Shown here: piece by piece, positions 29,701 to 40,397 of the stretch | Layout: each line of letters opens with the position of its first letter | Position numbering within the stretch: the stretch's first letter is position 1 | DNA from: Branchiostoma belcheri | Lineage: Eukaryota; Chordata; Leptocardii; Amphioxiformes; Branchiostomatidae | Direction: 5' to 3' | Assembly (NCBI RefSeq): GCF_001625305.1 | Contig: NW_017804331.1 | Coordinates: 1,527,256 to 1,591,255, forward strand | DNA: 64,000 nt | Notes under the pieces: model-generated | What the model saw: only the letters and a program-made list of their open reading frames with translations | Database searches by the model: none | Told to the model about the DNA's origin: nothing | Position numbers and translations under genes: made by a program

Positions 29701-32700
29701 AAGTTCGCCGCACTTTTTCATCCATGTACCAAATTTGTAACAGTGGACACAGTTGGCTATCTAGGAAGGTTGTAAATTATAATCTCCCCTTTAAGCCCCA
29801 TATTTGACACTCCCGGAGGCCAAAATTGATGCATGGAGCGAAGTAATGGATACATTCTATTAAAAAGCTTTAGACCATAGTCATTGTAGCCTGGTTACCA
29901 AACCTATTATAGCTCCCAAGACCTACATCCTTTCCGCATAAAATCCTCTACTTGCAGATAGGACTCGGGAGCTATGATAGCTTTGGTAACCAGGCTATAG
30001 TCATTGATACCTTTGCACATAATTTGTTTAGCACAGCCAAAGAACAATATTTGTCCACAGGGGGACGTCACCTCGAAAAGTGTCACATTTGATCGAGAAC
30101 TCAAGGCTACCTACGCGTTTGCAGTCGTCGCGGAAAACACCTGCACAGATGACGACAAGCGGCGATTTGACTACACATCGGTTAGTAATTTTGAGTTCCA
30201 CTTTGCGATGTTACAGATTTGACTGAAGATTTGGGTACCATGTTGCTGTTGCTGGGGGGAAATCCTGTCTCAGTGCCATCTCATGATTGCCATGATATGC
30301 AAGAAAAGTTACTAAAGCAACTGGATAGATTTTAAAAACTGTTAGACGTTGCAAGTAGCATCCAATACTTTTACAAGATGCTACTTGAAACGTCTGAAAG
30401 TTTTCAAAATCTATCAATTTTCTTGAAAAATTCTTGTACATCTCATTACCTGGACGTCTCACCATCATCGAGGGGCCATGTCATGGTATCATTTTCCTTC
30501 CTACCAGTATGGAGTCAATTTTCATCGTGCAAATGATGATGTATTTTTCGTGCGTCTGGTCCCTTTACCCAGGTGATAGTGCACGTGAATGACACAAACG
30601 ACGAGAAGCCAACCTTTTCCCGCAGCACGTACAAAATGGAGGTTGAGGAGGAAATGTCCGGGCTCGTGGTCGGGAGAGTGAGGGCTGAAGATCGCGACGA
30701 AGGGTCCAACAGCGCGATCAGCTACAGAATCGTCGGCGGCGATGTTGGTATGTACTTATTTTCAAGCAGATGTTTCGATGGCCGCAAAAGGCAGCATCAA
30801 AGTGGCCAGACAGTATGTGGCAAATGGATACTGTCTGACCAATTTGATACTGCCTTTTGCGGTGACTGAAACATCTAATTGGCAATTGGGTATGTACGGC
30901 AATGTCTACATCATCATCATCATCATCATCATCATTGGTCGACCGTATTGCTTGTTGTCACCGCCTCTTGCAGGGTTACCATTTCGCTGGCTATTACGGA
31001 GCGCGCCTAGACTCAATGTGGGTAAATGACCGTATGAAATCTCCAAGCAGATTGTCAAGGGTAATGAGAGTCTATTGGCCGGCTGTAACCAGTTAGCCTA
31101 GTTACAGACGGCCAATGAGCTCCCCTTGCTCACGTAGAATCTGCTTGGAGATTAGAATTATCGTGTAAATCATCATGTGGCTGATACGAGACAGGGGTTC
31201 GCCAGGCCTCTGTATCTGTTGATTTGAAGCGAATTTCCAACTCCACCACCAATGTCGACATATGCAAATAGCGTACAATCATTACCATATATACGTTTTG
31301 TCCTTTCAGGTGAAGTCTTTGTCATTGATGCCAACGGGACTATCGGCACAAGCAAGGCCCTGGATAGAGAGAAGATTGGTGAATATCAGATAAACGTGAT
31401 GGTATGTACAACTCTAGATCAGTGTGGGCTCTACTTGATTGTCCAGGGCGTCCAGAGAAGCTAATATAATAGTATGTATGTTGCTTCATAATTTGTTTCG
31501 AAGAAAAAAACACATTGTTTTTGGTGTGTTTCTTCTCCAGACAAAAATGCCAATTACCTGGACCAGACTGCTGTCACCATAACTGGTAACTGGTGTTGTA
31601 GTAGACACCCTGTGGCGTTGAGTTATATTTTTAGGTAGCAAGTGGCAGCACAGAGTTGGAGAGAGGCTGGTTACCACATATATGAATGTGTTTGAGTAAG
31701 AATGAACAGAGCAGTAGTGTGTTACGCTACACCATGCCCACGTGTAAACAGTATGCATTTTCTTTGCAAATGTTACATTTCTAGTCAAATACATAATACA
31801 ATTGCTGCATTGTTGTCCAGGCATCGGACGGAGGGCAACCAGCACAGAGCAGCACTTGTGGTGTCAATATCACGGTTCTGGACATCAACGACAACCCGCC
31901 TGTTTTTAATGAATCATCATCTGCTGTCGTCGTCCCAGAAGATCTGGCCAGGTTTTCGACGGTGAGAATGTTAGTTACTCATACATAAAAATGATAGAGG
32001 CTGTGTCCAGACAAAGAAACAGAAATCTTCCCATCATTTTGGGTATGGAGGTTCATATTTTTATTGTTATGTAACGTTACCACTACAGCTGAATGTGACT
32101 GTCAGAGCAACTGACAAGGACGAGGACGAGGACCCAATTACAAACGGAAGAGTGACGTACTCACTGATGGGAGAGGGATGGCAGACATTCAAAATCGAAG
32201 GTGACCCATTCATAAATATGTTGACCGTTAAACGTTTGCATGCATTTTAATTTATCAACTACAAAACCGGCTTGTGCTTGGGGTACGAATAACGTATATA
32301 GAAATGACATATCAGTTCATTCTAAACAATTATAACTGCAAACGTACAGAAACTGGTACAGGGTTTATGAGCTACTTGTTTGTGTCCCAACAAGCCAATT
32401 TCAAACGTTTGAACACATTGATTTGGCAAAACACTAACTTTAACTTGTTCAACATATTGCATTGACTCTTTTACACGTCTTTTAAGTTGATAGTTTTGTT
32501 AAAACTGCCATTTACAGTATTTACAGGGCTGATAAAGAATTACATTCAACTTACAACTTTTCATTGTGGTTTCCATTAAAACTTATCTTCAACCCATCTT
32601 CTTCTCTGGTTCATTTGTTCACATCACCAGAAAATACTGGAACGATCGAACTGGACCAACAACTAGATTATGAGAACATCACTTCCTACGACCTCACTGT

Positions 32701-33501
32701 CATCGCAAAGGACGGCGGACAGCCATCGAGGAACTCCAGCATCCCATTACTGATAACTGTAACAGACGTTAACGACAACTCACCCGTCTTCGAACGACAT
32801 GACTACAACGCCTCCGTACCGCGTAACGTGGGCACAGATGTGGCTGTAGTCAACGTCTCTGCAACGGATGGAGATTCGGGTCAAAACGGGGCTGTTTGGT
32901 ACAACATCACGAGTAAGAAAAGTTGTCTTGAGTCTAAAAATCATTTTTGTCTCTCACAATAGCCTTAACGGTTTGGCTTTAAACTGCTTCATGTAATATT
33001 AAAAATGCTTTGAAATTTCACTTATTTTGCACAATTTGTACTTCGTTATTTTGCTTAATCCACTCACATCAAAAACATTAAGTGCACATGAACAAACATG
33101 TAAATGTGATACTCACAGGTGTGTTGATGTCTTGGCACATTGGATATGGATACTATGTACAATCTTTCAAATCGAAGATGATGAATTGAATACAAATGTT
33201 GAGGTTCTAACCCATACTTTTACTATCCAGGTCTATTCGCTGCTGAAAAGGAGATCGAGACCAACTTGTTCCAGATACACAACGTGACCGGTGCGATTTA
33301 TGTCACAGAGGACTTCATCAGAGATACCAGTTCACGTCAATACGTTCTTCTGGTTAGGGCACTGGACATGGGCAATCCGTCTTTGAATGACACCACAAAG
33401 GTAGGCAAACTAGACAGGTAACGTTTGCAAATCAAGTGTACAATGTTTATATGGTCACATGGTCTAGCCGCCTAACAAACTACTGCTCTGTTTACTCTTA
33501 C

Positions 33502-33535
<34 letters not shown>

Positions 33536-36500
33536 TGTATGTATGTATATGGATGGTGACTAACCCCTTCGACTCTGTCCTGCCACTTCCTGCATAATGT
33601 AATCCAACACCACGGGGTGTCTGCTACAGCACCTGTTGCCATGGTCCAGGCTATTGACCATATTTATTTTGAAGGGAAGAGGAGTAAGCAGAGCAAAAAC
33701 AATGATTACCTTCTTGGAAGGTATACATGCATAATAAACTCAATGTTCATTCTAGGGTGGTAGACAGATGTGCCAAGATGTACATTACCGCACGACCTGT
33801 AATGTTGTGGGATTACATTTTGCGTTTGCTCCCTGTCACAGGTTTCTGTAGAAGTTTCCAACACCAACTTATACCCACCTGAGTTCCGCAACGTTCCTCC
33901 AAGTCTCACCATAACTGAAGATGACGGGAGAGAAACATGGCGGCAACCCAAGTTCGTCATGCAGGTCACGGCAACTGATAACGACACAGAATCTGAGCCT
34001 GAGGGAAAAGTCGAATTCCGCCTGGCCTCAGGTATTCTTGTATTCGTGTCTTATTCAACTTTATTATGTTTACTTTTGCAGAGGGAAAACATATGTCTTC
34101 GGCTCTATTTTTCCTGGACGCATGTGGTGTTGGATTACACTACAATGACACCATGTGGAAACATGCCCATATGAAACGTTTTAAAATGTCCAATTGTCCA
34201 TTTTCAGGCCTCTCTTCAGAACTGTTCTCTGTCGAGCCGGATTTCATTGAAGATGACTCGCAGTTCACTGCAGAAATATGGACAAAGTCAGAACTGGACC
34301 GGGAGAAACACCCAGAAGGCATCATCCTGCAGATACTAGCCATAGACCAGGGTGTGACGCCCAAGACCAGCACTGCAACAGTCAAAATCACGCTGGAGGA
34401 TTTGAACGACAACCCTCCAGAACTGCACCTTCCTGAAGAGGCTGTAATCGTCTCACAGGTTAGTACATGTACATGTACATGGGATGGATGCTTCTACAAG
34501 TGTTGCCATTTTGTCAGATATTACTCTATTACACCAGCACGGATGGTAAATGTTTGTTCACAAATTTAGTAATAATGATCATCCCATAAAATCTTTTTTT
34601 AAGTCTTTTTTATGTCTTTTGATCTTTTCAGTCCTCAGAAGTCGGGACATTGGTAGTTGAAGTGAATGCAACAGATCCTGATGAAGTGGGACAACTGAAC
34701 TACCAGATAAGTCAAATAGTAACCCTACCAGATAACTCTATTGATACCGGTACCCTGGTTTTAAATCCGAGTTCAGGAGAGATAATTCTACAGACAGAAA
34801 TGCAAGAGTCGATTGAGGACATCATAAAGGTCGTTATTGTAGAAGTGCAAGATTGGGACCCAGAGAGTCAAGATCGGCTGGGGACAGAAAGAAAATCTGG
34901 ATCCCTCACAATCAAGTTTAGGTATGACAACCCAAACAAACACGCTCCCGTGTTTAACGAAGCCCGCTACGAAATGACGCTAGCTGACTTTCCACCTGTT
35001 GGTACACATTTTACAAATCTCAACATCTCTGCTTGTGACATGGACTGCCCTGAGTCCTGCAATGAGAGCCCAAGTCAAGTTACAAACTGCAGTTAAGGAG
35101 GGAACGTATCGTCTACAGCATCACGGAAAACGTGAGGGACATCTTTTCCATCGATTGAAAAGACAGGCGTCATCAGCACAGAGTATCTCTTCGACAAAAC
35201 AAACTACACCCTGGTCATCGCTGCCACTGACCAGGCTGATATCCCTCGCTCGGGGACGGCAACGGTCCAGGTGTTTGTTGCACAGAGCACCACTCAAACT
35301 CCACCACTGACTACCCAAGGGCCATGTACTGACGGTGTTGCACAGGCACAGAACGAACTACTCACCTACGTACTGTACGGAGTCGGGGCTGCGGCCGGTT
35401 TGCTTGTCCTGATCACCGGTTGCGTCACCGGCAAGCTCGTCACCAGTCTCCGGCGCATGAAGACCATGTCCACCGCCCACCTCACAACCCCTGCTTTCAG
35501 GCACCCGGGAGCGTACGAGTATCTCTCGGCTAAGACGGACTACGCGTACGCAGAAGGGACGGGGGAAGAAGACGACAGCCTGCCACCTGTGCTTCCACCG
35601 TCCCACACTCGGCCCTCTCTGGAACTCCAGAAGACCCTCTGGAACAAACTACAAGTATCCCCAGGTTGTCTCGGGCGGGGATCGGATACTACTCACCCCC
35701 GATGGAGATGACTTCACTCCCCGGCTCTTCCAGAGGTATGTACCGTGTTGCTGGGTTTTAAGTTTTTTTTCTTAATATGTATTTGTTTATCTATTGGACT
35801 TAACAGATTCAAAAACACGACATCTGTAAGGAGCTGGCAACAGAAACTTTCTGGTTCCACTAAACAACCCAAAGTCAGTGTAAAATGCACTAGTTGCGTG
35901 TTAACCTGAGAGTCACAAAAACGTACAACAGAATATGATTACATACGTAAACAATTTCATCATATTGGTGAATGATTGAATAGTAAAGTTCTTTTTATTG
36001 ACAACCATTTGCATATTTACGAGCTGTTGTTTCGATGACCATCTGTCATCTTCATTCTGTCAGCTGCTATAATCACCAGCCCAGACGAGGACGACAGACA
36101 CTCATCCTAACGTCAGCTCTTGTTAAACAAATGGTTGTGAATAAAAAGAACTTCACTATTCAGAATATGATTACTTGGTATTTATTTCCACCATGTTCTC
36201 CAGGGTCCAGGGAACTGCTGAGGAGAAATGATGGAGACGACCTCAGCATCAGGGATGGGGGATATCTGGACATTGCATCATCCAGAGATGATGGATATCT
36301 AGATATGGCCTCATCTGGGGATGACGGATATACAGATACAAGGGCCGCTAGGGATGGGGGATATCTAGATATGGCTTCATCTAGAGATGGAGAATATCTG
36401 GATATGGCTTCATCAAGGGATGACGGATATCTGAATATGGCGTCATCTACACCAGACTACGTCAACCAACATCACGACCCTTACTTGAAACCCCAGGACG

Positions 36501-37433
36501 ACACCTCTCGTGAAATAAGGTGGGTTGAATCTTAGGACCTGCAAAGTACAAATCTACACTAGCAACGACTTTCATACATTTTGTAGATGAACCGATGCAC
36601 AAGCCGGTGTGTTACGCTAAGGGCGGTAATACCGGCTATACTAATACAGATACAGATGCTCCACATACAAGGTTAAGCGCCACCTTTGTGACCGATTTGT
36701 GTGAGCAAAAAACTATTGAACTTTCTCTGTATGTCTGTGAAGATTGGTGGCCTTGGGTATGATTTGTACAGCCTAGTTGTTATGTTGTTAAATTGAAAAC
36801 TATATAAGGCATTCATGAACTTCCATGGGCTCCATACTAATTCACAATTTTTTGCAACTGCAACAGAGCATTAGACAACTAATGCAACAGCAATTTAAAA
36901 CTGGTGTTTACCTCACTCACAGGTATGGATACATACCACTAAACACAAGGGACAGCAGTGAGCAGCTTCCATACAGCGATGACTACAGCAGCCACAACAG
37001 GCAAGGTGATGCACAGTATGGATATCAAAGCCTCCAGTCCAGGACACCAGTGGATAACAGTGGTGAGCACGACAGGCCAGACTATGTAAGGTCTGGGCGC
37101 AGAAGTCACCAGTCCATGGACCCAGTGATGAGCAACAGTCGCCGGCAGCAAGACTTGAACAACCGACGTGCTTCTCGGGTCACGGACCGCAGAGGCCGTC
37201 ACTCCCACCAGGAGTCTTCAAGACCACAAGACCAGGACCAAAGTGCCGGCAAACCCTGGCAGTATGTCGACATTCACGCACTACAGAACAGGAAAAGCAG
37301 CCAACCACATCACCGAATCCACGGAGGGACAAGAGACGAAGAACGTTCTCGGGGAGTCAACCAAACACCCGGACGCTTCTCTCACAACCAGTTGCAGGAA
37401 GGAGAAGTGGACCTTTGGGGACAGTTTAGTTAA
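20720..37433 (+). CDS. Mucin-cadherin transmembrane protein with YxxM-repeat tail (18 exons)
   Basis: Exons: 20720-20774 (signal peptide [17 protein letters not shown]), 24127-26299, 26597-26744, 27010-27111, 27571-27684, 28280-29698, 30061-30180, 30573-30747, 31310-31401, 31821-31961, 32089-32200, 32631-32912, 33231-33400, 33842-34031, 34208-34458, 34632-35735, 36204 (or 36211)-36519 and 36923-37433; about 2490 residues. Exon 2 starts with roughly 480 Thr/Pro-rich mucin residues. About 14 cadherin repeats follow (DxNDNxP linkers; LDRE and DxD motifs), then one membrane helix ([16 protein letters not shown], about 35382-35430) and a cytoplasmic tail of about 320 residues. Cadherin repeats bind calcium and mediate adhesion; the mucin part should be O-glycosylated and extended. 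Exon 34632-35735 needs two compensating single-base shifts (near 35090 and 35156) and another near 35600-35640, probably sequence errors. Phases match at the other junctions. I know no named ortholog; vertebrate CDHR5 also joins cadherin and mucin parts, but in the opposite order. Confidence 0.85.
21345..22134. mobile_element. TIR element with CCTCCATGAAA ends, copy 1 (790 bp)
   Basis: The ends are TACCTCCATGAAA (21345-21357) and its complement (22122-22134); the outer TA may be the target duplication. Inside are several attaattatgcaaat motifs, a conserved block (gttctgctgcagtaccaagg) and a CA-rich run before the right end. Copy 2 lies 1.6 kb downstream. No transposase is visible. Confidence 0.75.
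22308..22403 (+). other. Candidate cassette exon in mucin-cadherin intron 1
   Basis: A strong pyrimidine tract and acceptor (ctctctctgtcctgacag) precede 96 open bases ending at a CAG/GTATCG donor. The length is a multiple of three, and phase 1 on both sides fits between exons 1 and 2. It would add 32 basic residues ([20 protein letters not shown] at the start). I recognise no domain, and this may be chance. Confidence 0.25.
22936..23765. mobile_element. TIR element with CCTCCATGAAA ends, copy 2 (830 bp)
   Basis: It has the same ends and internal order as copy 1 (attatgcaaat motifs, gttctgctgcaggaccaagg, CA run, tttttcatggaggta). Sequence before the left end (gagatctca) is shared with copy 1, so the true element may be slightly longer or the pair arose by local duplication. 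Confidence 0.75.
24150..25560 (+). other. Mucin-like Thr/Pro-rich domain coding region
   Basis: Degenerate tandem units of the type TTTPDVTT and [11 protein letters not shown], later TTTTPxPTTTP, fill this part of exon 2. The unit TPDVT is encoded with GACGTC so often that nine perfect TGACGTCA palindromes occur between 24428 and 24925. The valine-rich minus-strand open frames over it are shadows. Confidence 0.9.
26325..26425. repeat. (TG)n/(TTTG)n microsatellite
   Basis: A TG-rich run followed by a short CT run begins about 25 bases after the donor of mucin-cadherin exon 2. Confidence 0.9.
27327..27474 (-). mobile_element. tRNA-derived SINE, copy 1
   Basis: On the minus strand it begins ggggtcgtgtggcgc and has a pol III B box GTTCGAGCC (complement near 27412-27422) and an A-box-like region upstream. 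The body (aagtgcctttcccaagggc, aatgctcattttcac) matches the copy at 38815-38967. The head is too degenerate in its arms to be a functional tRNA. Confidence 0.7.
27780..28150. mobile_element. Foldback-type repeat, 'gaaacgtcggc' family
   Basis: Parts such as accatttgtcaccgaaacgt, cagccgacgtttctatgatt and gaagatagagatgacagatg occur in both orientations around catcatcatcatca. Related elements lie at 35985-36150 and 49869-50012. The limits here are uncertain. Confidence 0.45.
29887..29997. mobile_element. 111-bp MITE with a 9-bp target duplication
   Basis: The ends TAGCCTGGTTACCAAA and complement enclose 111 bases. TAGTCATTG flanks both sides (29878-29886 and 29998-30006). Nine bases fit Mutator- or Merlin-like integration better than hAT. 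Confidence 0.8.
30769..30875. repeat. 48-bp inverted repeat in intron after exon 30573-30747
   Basis: Arms 30769-30816 and 30828-30875 pair almost fully around an 11-base loop; each contains gcaaaaggcag and cagacagtat or complements. The left arm starts 21 bases after a splice donor. Related sequence (ggcagtatccataagccaga) occurs at 55148-55220. Confidence 0.85.
31037..31153. mobile_element. Small inverted-repeat element, AATCTCCAAGCAGATT ends
   Basis: The left end aatctccaagcagatt and right end aatctgcttggagatt are perfect complements, with inner ggccggctgtaac / gttacagacggcc pairing. A diverged copy is at 38339-38460. Confidence 0.8.
33507..33548. repeat. (TATG)n microsatellite
   Basis: About ten ATGT units in a mucin-cadherin intron. 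Confidence 0.95.
35985..36150. mobile_element. Foldback element in mucin-cadherin intron
   Basis: The left arm starts gtaaagttctttttattgac and the right arm ends aataaaaagaacttcact. Inner parts caaccatttg / caaatggttg and the central gatgaccatctgtcatcttc belong to the 'tcatcttcat' foldback group. It ends about 50 bases before the exon at 36204. Confidence 0.7.
36254..36451 (+). repeat. Six 33-bp coding repeats: (D/G)[10 protein letters not shown]
   Basis: Six in-frame 11-residue units follow one another without spacers: YLDI, YLDM, YTDT, YLDM, YLDM and YLNM at the tyrosine position. Four match YxxM, the consensus bound by PI3-kinase p85 SH2 domains. They lie in the cytoplasmic tail of the mucin-cadherin. 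Confidence 0.9.
36597..36660 (-). repeat. 50-bp dispersed minisatellite, single unit, inverted
   Basis: Complement of the family unit (gccggtgtgttacgctaagg, atacagatacagatgct), in the last mucin-cadherin intron. Confidence 0.8.
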
Positions 37434-38224
37434 GGATGAAATGGAGATTTGGTACCGACCACTGTCAACTAATGCCAGCTTTATCTCTTTTAAAAGGACT
37501 GGGAATCATGTAATGGTTCAAGAATTTACATGTTATGGGTACCAGAACTCAATGAACGAACTGATGCACAAACATCATCATCAAAACTCACCAGAAAGTT
37601 GTTAGATCACATGATTGCCAGCTATAGTACTATTCTAGAATCTCTGTAAGGAGTGAATAACATTTTAAACAAGAATGTGGTTAAGCAATCCAACATTTAT
37701 TTCCTACTTGGCAAAATTTGTCAGTACGATTAATCATTAAGATCCTTGATAGTGCAATGTGTCATAACTGCAACTGTGTCTTGTGGCTGAGAGCAGTTGT
37801 TGCCATTAAGTCATGTTGCCATGAAGCTAGGAATCTGGCACATCAGATTCCATGTCTAATACCTCAGAACATGTCCATCCACCAGTAGAGCTGTAGATGG
37901 TAGAAAACAGGGTTAGTTCTGTGTTTTAGCATCTCAGGCAAGTTTGACCACTAGACCAAATTTACCTACTGACCAATGCTATTCACTCATTCTTTTGTAT
38001 ATTAGTGTAATACAAGCTGAAGCTCAGGAATATTCTGTTTCTATATTAGTCAATTTAAGTATAATTGAAGGGAGCACACTGTCACATCAGCTTTTTACAG
38101 ACTCATTTGAGGTACTAAAATTATAGCTTAAGTCAAAAGCATACATGTACAATCTCCTAAGTGTCCAAAACCCTATTCACTTTTGTAAAGTCTTAATTAC
38201 AATTTCCAGCTCACCTCTGCAAGG
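37434..38224. other. Tail-to-tail spacer between mucin-cadherin and F-box gene
   Basis: This should hold both 3' UTRs. I found no AATAAA on the plus strand here; the nearest downstream is 38308, inside the last intron of the opposing gene, so the transcripts may overlap. On the minus strand ttattt/aataaa occurs around 37694. Confidence 0.5.
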
Positions 38225-40397
38225 TCACACCTTTCCAGCCGGACCACCAACCCACCTGGTATCTGGTGCATTGACTTCATACATTTCAGTCAACCATCTA
38301 AAGAAAAAATAAAGCAACCATCAACACTTGCAGGATGAGTAATCTACAAGCAGATTTCTTAGAGGAAGGGGATGATCAAATTGGCCACCCGAGCTACCTC
38401 ATAGGTTACAGGTGGCCAATATAGACTGCCCTTGCTCCCGAGAATCTGCTTGAAGATTATATGATGAGGTCATACTTAATGTGATTACTGATTCTGAAAA
38501 AATGCTGGTACTGAAGTTCACATAGGCAAATTGAAAGATAAATGTAGGAATTTGTGACTTTGAATAAGTAGTGTTGGGGACAAAAACTGATCATGGGGCC
38601 AGAACATCTGTGCCACATCTAGCTCTGATTAAAACCAATAAAGTATCCATGACCATGCGGCCAGGGCCAGTCTGGGGGGTACACTCGTTGAGTCAAGACC
38701 TCTGTATCTCCACATGCTACATTTTTTTTTTAGATAATTTCCAACATGTAATCACAAGACGTGGTGACGGCACACTCAAGTTTTTCAAACTTATATTAAT
38801 GCCGCCACCAACACGGGACAATACAATGCTCATTTTCACCTGAGCAAAGTGAGGAAAGTCGTGCAAAGTGCCTTTCCCAAGGGCACAAGGTCGGTGGCAT
38901 GTCAGGACTCAAACCCGGGACCTCTAGGTTCCAAGTTGAGCACTCTGCCGCTACGCCACACGACCCCTACGCTACATTTGGTAGACCTTAAAGTCTACAG
39001 ATTGCATAACTTTACAGAACATTTCTGATCAGTGAATATCCACATTGCTACCTCAAGATGACAGACTTACTTGAAGTCTTGACAAGTGCATCTGAATGCT
39101 CCCAAGGAGCGGGCGTCCAGGCGGAGAAAGATCTGTGCTAAGGCACGAGCTGGGAGCAGCTTGAAATACTCCACAGCCTCCAAAGGCTGGGGGCATTCCG
39201 TTTTCTTCAACAGCTCCTCAATTTCTTTACATAGCTTTTCATCCTGTGCCCTCTGTCCACTGTTCACACCATCCTTCCCTGTGTAAAAATGAGTGCTTGG
39301 AGTGTGTTAATTAGGCCATAAGATTTCCAAAAGACAACACTGACAAGGTAGGAAAAAGCTAAAACGCTAAAGCACTGCTGGATAAAGAGGAAAATTTTCT
39401 TCACATCTTCTACTATTCGCTTCCATATGGGGTTCATTGTGTCAATTCAAAATGCCTGGTTAACTACTTACATTTCTTCTTGTATCTTTTCGGCCTTGAC
39501 TTCCCCACTTTTTGTGCCTCTGCCGCCTGACTGTTGTTGTCTGGCTTGGTCATGAGGATGGGGAATTCATCGTCATAACCATGAACGCCTTTGCAGATGG
39601 TGTTGAAAGGTTTGGCGACAAGCGCCTGGACTTTCTCCATGCTCAGTTCGGCCGGCGACGTTGCCTGTTCCAGGGGCCGTCTGACCAGTGGAGGGGAGCT
39701 GTTGGGGCTCACGAGGGGTTTACGAGTTCTGGAGCCGGGAGGAAAGTCTGGGGTCCACACGGGAGGTTTGACGAACTTGGTAGGTCTGAAGACAGGCAGC
39801 CTTAGCTCTTCGTCCCTTCTCTTCCTTCTCTCAGCGTCAACTCTTTCTATCACCTCATAATCATGATATAAAACACGTTATGCCAGTAAAAACACTTACC
39901 GTCTATTGAAACCAAAAACCAATGCCATGAAAAAGACCTTCATGTAAAGGTCCATCTCAATATGGAATGACCTGCCTTATGGTGTTTGATCGGTGAATAA
40001 GTGTAAGTTTTGGGATGAGCTTCGTGTGTATATAAATCAATAAGTCAATCAGTTTAAGCAGACATAGAATATGAATATTACCCGTAATGATTTGTATGTA
40101 ATTTGTATGTTTGTATGTCCTAATGTCCAGGAAGATTAGCTGCTTACAAAATTAATGTCAGCTAACGGACATAATGAAGTATCCAAGTACCTCTCTTGCC
40201 CTGCAGGAGAAGTGATGGTACAGGTCTGACTGGAAGTACTGTTTGAGAGGTTGGTTCTGTGCAGCCTGGGTGGACTGTAATGTTTTAGGGGTGTGGAGGA
40301 GCAGGGTGCCGTGAGGTCGGAGGTCAGTGGGAGAGACCATTGCTGAGGTGCTGGAGGAGGGCACAGGCTGGTCTTCACTGTCCAATGTCTGCTCCAT
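38225..40397 (-). CDS. F-box protein, C-terminal F-box (4 exons)
   Basis: Exons on the minus strand: 40397-40191, 39853-39472, 39278-39071 and 38297-38225 (TGA at 38227-38225). They join in phase to 289 residues if the ATG at 40397, directly after an acceptor-like CAG, is the start; further upstream coding exons are possible. The last intron ends in a strong tract (ttattttttctttag). The F-box motif is LLPARALAQIFLRLDARSLG with CTCQDFKWL following, only about 20 residues from the C-terminus. F-box proteins link targets to SCF ubiquitin ligases through SKP1. The N-terminal two thirds is low-complexity, then basic (RPKRYKKKW), with no other domain I recognise. I do not know the ortholog. It is convergent with the mucin-cadherin and divergent from glutaminyl cyclase. 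Confidence 0.75.
38339..38460. mobile_element. Diverged copy of the AATCTCCAAGCAGATT element
   Basis: Ends aatctacaagcagatt and aatctgcttgaagatt, with inner ggccacccgagc / caggtggcc pairing, match the element at 31037-31153. It lies in the last intron of the F-box gene. Confidence 0.7.
38815..38967 (-). mobile_element. tRNA-derived SINE, copy 2
   Basis: The minus strand starts ggggtcgtgtggcgtagcgg (A box at 38958-38947) and has B box GGTTTGAGTCC (38915-38905), then a body shared with 27327-27474. Confidence 0.75.

Noticed and set aside
37168..37605. 145-codon plus-strand frame overlapping the last mucin-cadherin exon
   Set aside because: The in-phase frame from exon 36204-36519 reads through to the stop at 37431-37433; the other frame has no acceptor phase support.
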